Part shown: one piece after another, positions 23,108 to 30,037 of the stretch | Layout: every line of letters begins with the position of its first letter | Position numbering within the stretch: position 1 is the first letter of the stretch | Source: an uncultured Faecalibacterium sp. | GTDB lineage: Bacteria; Bacillota; Clostridia; Oscillospirales; Ruminococcaceae | NCBI GenBank assembly: GCA_934512105.1 | Contig: CAKSWQ010000025.1 | Location: forward strand, 1-30,873 | Direction: 5' to 3' | Length of the DNA: 30,873 nucleotides | Notes under the pieces: generated by a model | Database searches by the model: none | Told to the model about the DNA's origin: nothing | What the model saw: the letters and a program-made list of their open reading frames with translations, nothing else | Program-made: the position numbers and the translations under genes

Positions 23108-25528
23108 TTACACTCCTTTTTTCAGATTGTCCATGGGCTGGCTGCGTGCCAGCCGCTCCAGCGGGGCCAGCTGCAGCGCCAGCACGAACAGCAGATAACC
23201 TGCGCATACTGCAAGGTGCAGCGCCCAGGGATACTCCGATACGGCCATAGGCAGGGCCGCAAAGGTCAGGATGCGGCCGCTCTGGCGGGTGACCAGGCTG
23301 TGCCAGCTCCAGCGCCACAGGCCCAATACGGCCAGGTTGCCCAGCAAAAGCGCACCCAGCACCGCAAGCACGCCCTGCCGGATGCCGCAGTGCCGCAGCA
23401 TGGCAGCCGAGGTGCCCTCTGCCTGAAAGATACCGATGCGCAGCCGCTGGTGCTGCCAGTACAGCCCGAACAGGTTCCACAGTAAAAACAGGGCCAGTGC
23501 AGCGCCCACCACCCCGGCGACTGCCCAGAAGAACGCGCCGGTGCTGCCTTCCTGATACATCCGGCTGGCAGTTTCGTAGCTGTTGGTGCGCAGTACGCCG
23601 CCCCGGCGGGTCACCAGCCCGGCAATGGATTTCTGGGTAGCGTAGCTGGCGTTGGCTTTCAGTTTCAGGTTGATGGCGGTATACCCGTAGGGCGTGCCGT
23701 ATTCTTCTGCCCAGAGGGTGCGGCCCAGCGCCTGGCTGCAGTACAGCTGGTAGGCGCTGGGGGCACTGCCTGCAAAGGGCAGGCTGTCCATATCAATGCT
23801 TGCGATCACGCCGCCAATGGTCAGGGGCTTTTGGCTGCGTGCGCCGTCCAGGGTAGGGTACTCCAGCACTGCCGTGCAGCCCGCAAAGGGTGCGGCCTGC
23901 GTGCCCCACTGGGTCTGGCCGTTTTCGTCCAGTACAAAATCCGGCGCATACAGCAGCACGGCCTGCCCGCTGCGCAGTGCGTCCAGATCCACAGGGGTGC
24001 TGCACTGCGCAGCCAGCGCTTCCAGCTCTGCATCCGGCAATGCGGTGACAAGGGTGTTTACCGTGTCCGCATCCTGCATGGTAAACATGGTGTAGAGGCT
24101 GTCCTGGTGGGTATACAGTCCCCACAGGTCATGCGCCGTAAAGGCATCGCTGGAAAGGCCGCACAGATAGTTCATATCGGTGCGCATGGCGGCCTGCTGG
24201 ACGTCCGGCAGGCGCAGCAGATCCTCCGCAAGGCCATCGGTCAGGGTGTTCTGCCCGGCGCTTACCTGCACCGCTGCCGAAGCCGCCGTGCGGCGGTAGG
24301 GCAGCAGCTTCCAGGTGCTCAGGAACACACAGCACAGCGCCAGCGTAAGCCCCAGCGCATTGAGCACCACCAGCCGCAGCGGCAGCGGCGTAAGCAGCCG
24401 CACACGGCGCTGTAATCTTACCTTTTTCTGGGGCAGATGGGTCAGCTTTTGCCCGGCCTGCCGCAGGGCAGGCAGCAAAAAGCCCAGCAGCACGGCCCCG
24501 GTGCCGGTAGCCCACGCCAGCGCCAGCTGTCCCCACGGCAGGCTGAGATAGCGCCCGTGCCCCTGCATGGCAAGGGTGGCGGCACACAGGCCGACCCCCA
24601 GCAGACTGCCGATCGGCAGGCAGAACAGCAGCAGAAAAACGGCTTCCCACAGGCACAGCGCCACGAGGGCGGTCTTTCCGGCACCGATCATACGCAGGGT
24701 GACAAGGCTGTGCTCCCGGCGGCGCAGCTGCAGGGTGCACAGCACGAGCACCGCGCACAGGGTCAGCAGGGCACAGCCGCCCATAAAGGCCCAGCTGCCG
24801 CTCCGGGTCAGATCCGCTTCCGGATAGGCGTAGGTGTTGCGCACCCAGGTGGGATCCTGGCTGCCGTCTATATAAGGAGCCAGCAGCACGGCACCAGCAT
24901 AGCAGCACAGCAGCTGCACTTTGCTGTCCCAGCTTTGGGGCAGGCTGTCGGCGGTGACCAGCGCATCCACCGGCAGGTTGCTGCCCACCGCCCAGTAGGC
25001 ATCGTAGGAGGGCAGCACCCCGCACAGGGTAAATTGCAGCAGGACCGGCGCATCGTCCCCGTGCACCGCCTGCAGGGTCACGGTCTGCCCCAGCTCATAG
25101 GAGGCTCCGATGCTGTCCAGCACCGAGGTAGTCAGCGCTGCCTCTCCGGCGGTGCCGGGCAGCCGTCCGCTGAGCAGCTGCAGCTGCCCACAGGCGAGAT
25201 ATCCCTCGTCCACAGTGCCCAGCGCGCCAAAGGCAAGCCCCTTGTCGTTGACAAGGGCCGCATACTGCGCCGCACGCCCCACCGCAGCGGGGGCTGTCTG
25301 CTGCACAAAGGCATCGGCATCTGCGGCGGTCAGGTCGTAACGGGCAAGCTGCCAGGCACCGTAAAGCTCCTGGCGCTGCGCCTCCATGGCGCGGCTGCCG
25401 CTCTGCTGATAACAAAGCACCGCCGTAAGCAGCGCAAACACTGCCGCCAACACGCAGAGCATCATAGCGGTATCGCGGCGGCGGCCTTTCAGCCCGCGCC
25501 AGGCGATGGTTCCCAAAGAGTGACGCAT
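23108..25528 (-). CDS. FtsX-type ABC transporter permease
   Basis: An 806-residue membrane protein. An N-terminal membrane segment (about 15-40) leads to a first extracellular domain of roughly 200 residues. Three segments follow: about 250-275, 290-325 and 335-365. A segment near 390-415 opens a second extracellular domain of about 230 residues, and three last segments lie between 690 and 790. This duplicated layout, with two large outer domains, is that of long FtsX-family permeases. The ATG at 25528 has AGGAGGG eight bases upstream; the open frame runs on to 25615 without such a site. The partner ATPase gene is four bases downstream. Substrate unknown. Confidence 0.88.
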   Translation of the reverse strand: MRHSLGTIAWRGLKGRRRDTAMMLCVLAAVFALLTAVLCYQQSGSRAMEAQRQELYGAWQLARYDLTAADADAFVQQTAPAAVGRAAQYAALVNDKGLAFGALGTVDEGYLACGQLQLLSGRLPGTAGEAALTTSVLDSIGASYELGQTVTLQAVHGDDAPVLLQFTLCGVLPSYDAYWAVGSNLPVDALVTADSLPQSWDSKVQLLCCYAGAVLLAPYIDGSQDPTWVRNTYAYPEADLTRSGSWAFMGGCALLTLCAVLVLCTLQLRRREHSLVTLRMIGAGKTALVALCLWEAVFLLLFCLPIGSLLGVGLCAATLAMQGHGRYLSLPWGQLALAWATGTGAVLLGFLLPALRQAGQKLTHLPQKKVRLQRRVRLLTPLPLRLVVLNALGLTLALCCVFLSTWKLLPYRRTAASAAVQVSAGQNTLTDGLAEDLLRLPDVQQAAMRTDMNYLCGLSSDAFTAHDLWGLYTHQDSLYTMFTMQDADTVNTLVTALPDAELEALAAQCSTPVDLDALRSGQAVLLYAPDFVLDENGQTQWGTQAAPFAGCTAVLEYPTLDGARSQKPLTIGGVIASIDMDSLPFAGSAPSAYQLYCSQALGRTLWAEEYGTPYGYTAINLKLKANASYATQKSIAGLVTRRGGVLRTNSYETASRMYQEGSTGAFFWAVAGVVGAALALFLLWNLFGLYWQHQRLRIGIFQAEGTSAAMLRHCGIRQGVLAVLGALLLGNLAVLGLWRWSWHSLVTRQSGRILTFAALPMAVSEYPWALHLAVCAGYLLFVLALQLAPLERLARSQPMDNLKKGV

Positions 25529-25562
25529 TCCATTTTCCCTCCTGTTAGTTGTTGTTGCCTGT

Positions 25563-25592
25563 ATTATACTGCTTTTTTTTTTACAAAGACAA
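25563..25592 (-). promoter_or_regulatory. promoter of ABC operon
   Basis: On the minus strand TTGTCT (25592-25587), 18 bases including a run of ten A, then TATAAT (25568-25563). Confidence 0.65.
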
Positions 25593-25717
25593 TGTTTTTG
25601 CGGCATCTTGCACAAATTTTACGAAAAAAGTCGTTCTTTGCGCAGGAAGGAGCCTGTGTTCGGCACAAAAAAATCCCCGGACCCAAATGGATCCAGGGAG
25701 CAGCCCCCAGACAGCAC

Positions 25718-25760
25718 AAAAGCCCACCCGACTATCAAGCCGGACAGGCTTTTTGTTTTG
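25718..25760 (-). terminator. terminator of hicAB
   Basis: AAAAGCC (25718-25724) and GGCTTTTT (25747-25754) form the base of an imperfect stem with CCG/CGG pairs inside. T tracts on both sides allow either direction; the hicAB transcript is the obvious user. Confidence 0.65.
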
Positions 25761-25777
25761 CATGATGGAACCAGCAA

Positions 25778-26206
25778 TCAGGAAAGATGCAACTGCTCTT
25801 TCAAAGCCTGTTGCAGCACCCGGGAGAAGTTGACCCCCTGCGCCATTGCGGCATCATTCAGCCACGCCGGAATAGAAAGGGTTTTCTTGACAGACTTTTC
25901 AAAATGCTTCTTGGCATACTCTGCCACATCCACAGAAACCACATTCACGATTGCTTCACCCACTGGCATATCCGGGTCAAGTTCTTTGGACACGGCCACC
26001 GGGTCAACATCTGCCAGCTTGGACGGCGCAGGGATTGCATCCCCATCCCGCTGTGCGGTATACAGATAGCTTGCAAGGCATTCCACAGCCATTTGCATAG
26101 CATCTTCAAAACTATCACCCTGCGTTGCAAGATAATTCAAATCCGGGAAGATCACCGAATAGCCGTCATTCTCTTTGTAGAAACAGGCTGGATACATAGA
26201 CAACAT
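25778..26206 (-). CDS. hicB: HicB-family antitoxin
   Basis: A 142-residue antitoxin. The N-terminal half is the partly degraded RNase-H-like HicB fold, with YPACFYKENDGYSVIFPDLN and then ATQGDSFEDAMQMAVECL. The C-terminal part (KKTLSIPAWLNDAAMAQGVNFSRVLQQAL) is a ribbon-helix-helix-like DNA-binding segment. It binds and neutralises HicA and represses the operon. An ATG at 26212 is one base from the AGGGGG site; the ATG at 26206, seven bases away, is the more likely start. It follows hicA by about 40 bases. The matching palindrome on the promoter at 26475-26495 is the expected binding site. Confidence 0.88.
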   Translation of the reverse strand: MLSMYPACFYKENDGYSVIFPDLNYLATQGDSFEDAMQMAVECLASYLYTAQRDGDAIPAPSKLADVDPVAVSKELDPDMPVGEAIVNVVSVDVAEYAKKHFEKSVKKTLSIPAWLNDAAMAQGVNFSRVLQQALKEQLHLS

Positions 26207-26245
26207 ACTCATGCCCCCTAACGTGTTTGGAGAAAGGGCAAGGGC

Positions 26246-26437
26246 TTATTTTAGCCCCGCCTGTCTCCGAATAGATAACTCCGTTCGTCTGTCAAGTTCT
26301 TTGCCCTTGTGGAAAGGGATAGTAACCTTGCCTTCTTTGGTTGGGTGTACATACTGCCTGTGTGAGCCGTTTTGCTCTTTGAACACCCAGCCGTCTGCAA
26401 GGATTATCTTTTCCATCTCGCGCGGTTTTAATGGCAT
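26246..26437 (-). CDS. hicA: HicA-family mRNA interferase toxin
   Basis: A 63-residue toxin with the double-stranded-RNA-binding-like HicA fold. It contains ILADGWVFKEQNGSHRQYVHP, where the His of GSH is the catalytic residue of the family, and TIPFHKGKEL. HicA cleaves mRNA and stops growth unless bound by HicB. Length is typical. The start has AAGGAG nine bases upstream. The order toxin first, antitoxin second is the usual one for hicAB. Both genes are transcribed from the promoter at 26461-26489. Nothing suggests inactivation. Confidence 0.88.
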   Translation of the reverse strand: MPLKPREMEKIILADGWVFKEQNGSHRQYVHPTKEGKVTIPFHKGKELDRRTELSIRRQAGLK

Positions 26438-26460
26438 CGCCGTCTACTCCTTACAGGTAT

Positions 26461-26495
26461 AGTATACTATTTTATACGTATTATGTCAATACGTA
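26461..26495 (-). promoter_or_regulatory. hicAB promoter and operator
   Basis: On the minus strand TTGACA (26489-26484), exactly 17 bases, TATACT (26466-26461). A perfect inverted repeat TACGTATT-N5-AATACGTA (26475-26495) covers the -35 box, fitting autorepression by HicB. A second small palindrome AGTATACT lies on the -10 box. Confidence 0.75.
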
Positions 26496-26499
26496 ATTA

Positions 26500-26792
26500 A
26501 AACATTTCATCCTATCACCGTTGTTTCACGGTGGCATCCATACCCAATAGCGAACAGACAGACCAGTATACGCTGCACTCGTCCTTGTGATGGGAAAGCC
26601 CCCGGCGGACACCATCCGGCACGCGCAGCAGCCACATCCTGACCGCCCGCAAATCTCGCAGCCTGAACCGCCCCGCACACACCACCGGGCATCCAGCACA
26701 AGGCACGCTGTAGGGCACTCCTGCAAGGCATTTTTTGAGCAATAAGGCACAAACAAGGCACATTCTGATAGATTTGCAACGCATACAAAAGC
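26500..26792. other. intergenic stretch, no gene recognised
   Basis: About 290 bases between the hicAB promoter and the tRNA terminator. Several short minus-strand frames are open (for example 26784-26515, 89 residues), but none shows a ribosome binding site or a known motif. It may be the decayed end of a gene from a mobile element that used the neighbouring tRNA region. Confidence 0.4.
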
Positions 26793-26843
26793 AAAAATCC
26801 CACGATACACGCCGCTATTCTAGCGGTATATCGCAGGATTTTT
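26793..26843 (-). terminator. terminator after tRNA-Thr
   Basis: AAAAATCC and GGATTTTT enclose a stem with inner ATCG/CGAT and CCGC/GCGG pairs, a few bases after the tRNA 3' end on the minus strand. Confidence 0.7.
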
Positions 26844-26845
26844 CT

Positions 26846-26920
26846 TGGAGCTGGTGACAGGAGTTGAACCTGCAACCCACTGATTACAAATCAGTTGCGC
26901 TGCCATTGCGCCACACCAGC
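26846..26920 (-). tRNA. tRNA-Thr (TGT anticodon)
   Basis: A 75-base cloverleaf on the minus strand. The acceptor stem GCTGGTG/CACCAGC is perfect, the D arm has GCGC/GCGC, the anticodon stem is CTGA/TCAG with loop TTTGTAA (anticodon TGT), and the T arm is GCAGG-TTCAACT-CCTGT. The 3' CCA is encoded. It reads ACA and related threonine codons. Confidence 0.95.
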
Positions 26921-27066
26921 AAAGGTTACTAAGATAGTATAACACAGGTATAGCCATTTGGCAAGGATTGTTTTTTGCGAAGGATAACAATCCTTGAAAA
27001 CGGACAAAAATAATAGAAAACAATACACAAGTATAAAAATTTACTAAAAATTTAAACAATTTCACA

Positions 27067-27127
27067 TTGCAAATTTTTTGACGATGTGCTATGCTGAAAT
27101 GCAGAAAAATGCCGCCGGAAAGGCGGC
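27067..27127 (+). promoter_or_regulatory. fucO promoter and leader hairpin
   Basis: TTGCAA (27067-27072), 17 bases, TATGCT (27090-27095). A compact stem GCCGCC (27111-27116) with GGCGGC (27122-27127) begins about nine bases after the expected start. No T tract follows, so it more likely stabilises the RNA 5' end than terminates it. Confidence 0.55.
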
Positions 27128-27154
27128 TGCAAACAGATTTGGAGGATTTGTATT

Positions 27155-28303
27155 ATGGCTGACCGCATTGTTCTGAATACCATCTCCTACCACGGCCACG
27201 GTGCCATCGAGAACATCGTTCCCGAGCTGACCGCCCGCGGCTACAAGAAGGCTTTCGTCTGCTCCGACCCCGACCTTATCAAGTTTGGCGTTACCAAAAA
27301 GGTCACCGACCTGCTGGATACCGCAAACTTTGCCTACGCTGTTTACAGCGAGATCAAGCCCAACCCCACCATCGCCAACGTGCAGGACGGCGTGGCTGCC
27401 TTCAAGGCTGCCGAGGCAGACTGCATCGTGACCATCGGCGGCGGCTCCTCCATGGATACCGCAAAGGCCATCGGCATCATCATCAATAACCCGGAGTTTG
27501 CGGACGTCCGCTCTCTGGAGGGTGTTGCTCCCACCAAGAAGCACGCTGTGTTCACCATCGCAGTGCCCACCACTGCCGGTACTGCTGCTGAGGTCACCAT
27601 CAACTACGTTATCACCGATGTGGAGAAGAAGCGCAAGTTCGTTTGCGTGGACACCAACGATATCCCCGAGATCGCTGTGGTCGATCCCGATATGATGTCC
27701 TCCATGCCCAAGGGTCTGACCGCTGCCACCGGTATGGATGCTCTGACCCACGCCATTGAGGGCTACATCACCAAGGGTCACTGCGTCATCTCCGATATGT
27801 TCCATCTGGAAGCCATCAAGCTCATCAGCCAGAGCCTGCGCGGCGCTGTGCAGAACACCCCGGAGGGCCGCGAGGGCATGGCTCTGGGTCAGTACATTGC
27901 TGGTATGGGCTTCTCCAACGTGGGTCTGGGCATCGTGCACTCCATGGCACACGGCCTGTCCGCTCTGTATGACACCCCGCACGGTGTGGCCTGCGCCATT
28001 CTGCTGCCGGTGGGTCTGGAGTACAACAAGACCGTTGCCGGCGAACGCTACCGTGCCGTTGGCAAGGCTATGGGCGTTATGGGCATCGACGAGATGAACG
28101 ACGTGGAAGCCGCTGATGCCACCATCGCCGCTGTCAAGCAGCTGAGCGCAGATGTGGGCATCCCCGCAAATCTGCATGGCATCCTGAAGGAAGAGGATAT
28201 CCAGTTCCTCGCCGAGTCCGCTTTTGCAGACGCCTGCCGTCCCGGCAACCCCCGCGATACCAGCGTGGAGGAGATCGTGGAGCTGTATAAGAGCCAGCTG
28301 TAA
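27155..28303 (+). CDS. fucO: lactaldehyde reductase (iron-containing alcohol dehydrogenase)
   Basis: A 382-residue group III alcohol dehydrogenase. Long segments match Escherichia coli FucO as I remember it: NNPEFADVRSLEG, PTTAGTAAEVTINYVITD, RKFVCVD, DALTHAIEGYIT and GMGFSNVGLGIVH, and the length is the same. FucO reduces L-lactaldehyde to L-1,2-propanediol with NADH in anaerobic fucose and rhamnose breakdown. The NAD site is GGGSSMDTAKA; iron ligands are expected from an Asp before PTTAG-proximal DPDM, and from His in THAIEGY, HSMAHG and TPHG. The ATG follows TTTGGAGG. It stands alone between its own promoter and a strong terminator, without fucose genes nearby, so a general aldehyde-reduction role is possible. 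Confidence 0.92.
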   Translation: MADRIVLNTISYHGHGAIENIVPELTARGYKKAFVCSDPDLIKFGVTKKVTDLLDTANFAYAVYSEIKPNPTIANVQDGVAAFKAAEADCIVTIGGGSSMDTAKAIGIIINNPEFADVRSLEGVAPTKKHAVFTIAVPTTAGTAAEVTINYVITDVEKKRKFVCVDTNDIPEIAVVDPDMMSSMPKGLTAATGMDALTHAIEGYITKGHCVISDMFHLEAIKLISQSLRGAVQNTPEGREGMALGQYIAGMGFSNVGLGIVHSMAHGLSALYDTPHGVACAILLPVGLEYNKTVAGERYRAVGKAMGVMGIDEMNDVEAADATIAAVKQLSADVGIPANLHGILKEEDIQFLAESAFADACRPGNPRDTSVEEIVELYKSQL

Positions 28304-28324
28304 GCTGTAAAATAAGAACTCCGA

Positions 28325-28360
28325 GAGCCGCTGCACCGTGCTTGTGCAGCGGCTCTTTTT
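28325..28360 (+). terminator. terminator of fucO
   Basis: GAGCCGCTGCAC (28325-28336) pairs perfectly with GTGCAGCGGCTC (28344-28355), then five T. Confidence 0.92.
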
Positions 28361-28423
28361 GGTGGGAATGATGCGTTCGTAAAAGGAAATTCCACGCAGA
28401 TTGTAACATTTTTTCGCTCCCTC

Positions 28424-28452
28424 TTGTACAAACCGGTGCAGGCGAGTACAAT
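28424..28452 (+). promoter_or_regulatory. promoter of the PF06541-type gene
   Basis: TTGTAC (28424-28429), 17 bases, TACAAT (28447-28452), 33 bases before the ATG. Confidence 0.65.
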
Positions 28453-28485
28453 CAGAGCATAAAAACAGAAGGCGAGGAAAGCGCG

Positions 28486-29793
28486 ATGACACTGAATTTC
28501 TACACGCTGGGTGTGCTGTATCTGGTCTATTCCTTCCTTGGGTGGGTAGGGGAGACCGTGGTGGCCACCTTCCGGGGCAAGCGGTTTGCAAACCGCGGAA
28601 TGGCGGCGGGGCCGTTCTGCTTTGTGTATGGCACCACGGCTATCCTGATGGCGGTGGGCTTTGCAGATCTGCGCACAAAGCCTGTGGCGCTGTTTTTGGC
28701 CTGTATGCTCACAGCTACCGTGGTGGAGTGGCTCACGGCAAAGCTGCTGGAGCGGCTGCACAACCGCAAATGGTGGGATTACTCGGGGAAAAAGTTCAAC
28801 CTGAACGGCTACGTCTGCCTGCAATACTCGGTGCTGTGGGGTGCACTGGGCATGGCGACCGTGCTTTGGGGCAATGGGCTGCTGCTGCGGCTGTGCGCCC
28901 TTGTGCCGGAGTGGCTGCTGCATCCGCTGGTGTGGTTGGCGCTGGGCATTGCGGTGCTGGACCAGCTGGGCTCGGCGGTGCTGGTGGGGCGGTATGCGGC
29001 GCAGCACCCGGTGCTGGAGCAGCTGAACCAGAAGCTGGAAGAGCGCTCCGACACCCTGCGCCGCCGCATTGCCGTGTATGTGGAAAAGCGCATCCAGCGC
29101 GCCTACCCGGAGGCTGCCCGGCAGCAGCCCACAGCGGTGCAGAAGGGGCAGGCCGACTTCCTCAGCGCGGCAGACCTGCTGTGGCTGTTCGTCATCGGGG
29201 CGTTTCTGGGCGACATGGTGGAGACGGTGTTCTGCCGCCTGACTGCCGGGGTATGGATGAGCCGTTCCAGTCTGGTATGGGGACCCTTCAGCGTGGTGTG
29301 GGGTCTGGCGCTGGCCATGGCTACCGTGCTGCTGCGGCAGAATCAGGAAAAAAGCGACCGCTATCTCTTTGCCTTCGGCACGGTGCTGGGCGGCGTATAT
29401 GAATATGTGTGCAGCGCCGTTACCGAGCTGCTGTTCGGTACGGTGTTCTGGGATTACAGCAAGTTCAAGTTCAATCTGGGCGGGCGCATCAATCTGCTGT
29501 ACTGCTTTTTCTGGGGCATTGCGGCAGTGCTATGGATGCGCTACGGCTACCCGCTGGTGCTCAGACTGATGAAAAAGGTGCGCAGCCATATCCGTCCGTG
29601 GATGACGGCGGCGCTGGCGGTGTTCATGGCGGTGAATATGCTCACCAGCGCGCTGGCACTGGCGCGGTACGATGCCCGCACCAGCGGCGAAGCACCCAAC
29701 GGCCAGCTGGAAGTGTTCCTTGACGCGCATTTCGACAACGCCCGCATGGAGCGCATTTATCCAAACGCCAAAAAAGTGACCAAGGCAGAATAA
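28486..29793 (+). CDS. putative ABC-transporter type IV membrane protein, duplicated domain
   Basis: A 435-residue membrane protein holding two copies of the PF06541 (putative ABC-transporter type IV, CmpB-like) domain. Copy 1 (about residues 8-135) has SFLGWVGETVV, GPFCFVYG, EWL and WWDYSGKKFNLNGYVCL. Copy 2 (about 235-350) has AFLGDMVETVF, GPFSVVWG, YEYV and FWDYSKFKFNLGGRINLLY. A charged linker of about 60 residues lies between them, and a last membrane segment near 365-385 leads to a short tail. Most family members I know have a single copy. The function is unproven and no ATPase gene is adjacent. The ATG follows GAGGAAA. It is transcribed alone. Confidence 0.8.
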   Translation: MTLNFYTLGVLYLVYSFLGWVGETVVATFRGKRFANRGMAAGPFCFVYGTTAILMAVGFADLRTKPVALFLACMLTATVVEWLTAKLLERLHNRKWWDYSGKKFNLNGYVCLQYSVLWGALGMATVLWGNGLLLRLCALVPEWLLHPLVWLALGIAVLDQLGSAVLVGRYAAQHPVLEQLNQKLEERSDTLRRRIAVYVEKRIQRAYPEAARQQPTAVQKGQADFLSAADLLWLFVIGAFLGDMVETVFCRLTAGVWMSRSSLVWGPFSVVWGLALAMATVLLRQNQEKSDRYLFAFGTVLGGVYEYVCSAVTELLFGTVFWDYSKFKFNLGGRINLLYCFFWGIAAVLWMRYGYPLVLRLMKKVRSHIRPWMTAALAVFMAVNMLTSALALARYDARTSGEAPNGQLEVFLDAHFDNARMERIYPNAKKVTKAE

Positions 29794-29808
29794 ATTCCAT
29801 ATTTCCCC

Positions 29809-29837
29809 TTGCGCTTTTGCCGAAAAACAGGTATAAT
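29809..29837 (+). promoter_or_regulatory. promoter of riboswitch-antiporter unit
   Basis: TTGCGC (29809-29814), 17 bases, TATAAT (29832-29837). Expected start near 29844, at the first base pairs of the riboswitch. Confidence 0.75.
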
Positions 29838-29845
29838 ACTCTCTG

Positions 29846-29955
29846 GATAAAAGGGAGTAAGGGGCGTACCTTGGTTGAAAAACTGGTGCGCTGTGCTGCA
29901 GCGACAGTCCCGGCAGAAATGCCCGATGCAGTACCGGATGCTTGAGACTTTTATC
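29846..29955 (+). ncRNA. yybP-ykoY manganese riboswitch aptamer
   Basis: The closing stem is GATAAAAG (29846-29853) with CTTTTATC (29948-29955). Directly inside are GGAGTAAG on the 5' side and CTTGAGA on the 3' side. These match the yybP-ykoY layout remembered from Lactococcus lactis (AAAGGGGAGUAGC ... GCAAGACCUUU). Two further arms lie between. The class senses Mn2+. The 3' strand of the closing stem overlaps the terminator at 29951, so ligand binding would prevent termination (an ON switch). The gene behind it is a cation antiporter. Confidence 0.75.
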
Positions 29956-29998
29956 ACATTTCCCCGTTCCGGGCAGGATGTGATAAGGGTCTTTTTTT
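29951..29998 (+). terminator. riboswitch-controlled terminator
   Basis: TTATCACAT (29951-29959) pairs with ATGTGATAA (29978-29986), extended outward by C-G and G-T pairs, then CTTTTTTT. It shares bases 29951-29955 with the aptamer closing stem, so the two structures exclude each other. Confidence 0.8.
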
Positions 29999-30037
29999 GT
30001 GCCTCTGCCGCCATCATTCGAAAAAAGGAGAAATACT

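Noticed and set aside
26507..26875. Cys-rich minus-strand frames as an HNH-like or zinc protein
   Set aside because: Overlapping frames each look equally plausible, one runs into the tRNA, and none shows a complete motif.
26846..26920. tRNA-Thr as an integration site of a mobile element
   Set aside because: No direct repeat of the tRNA 3' end was seen nearby and no integrase gene is adjacent.
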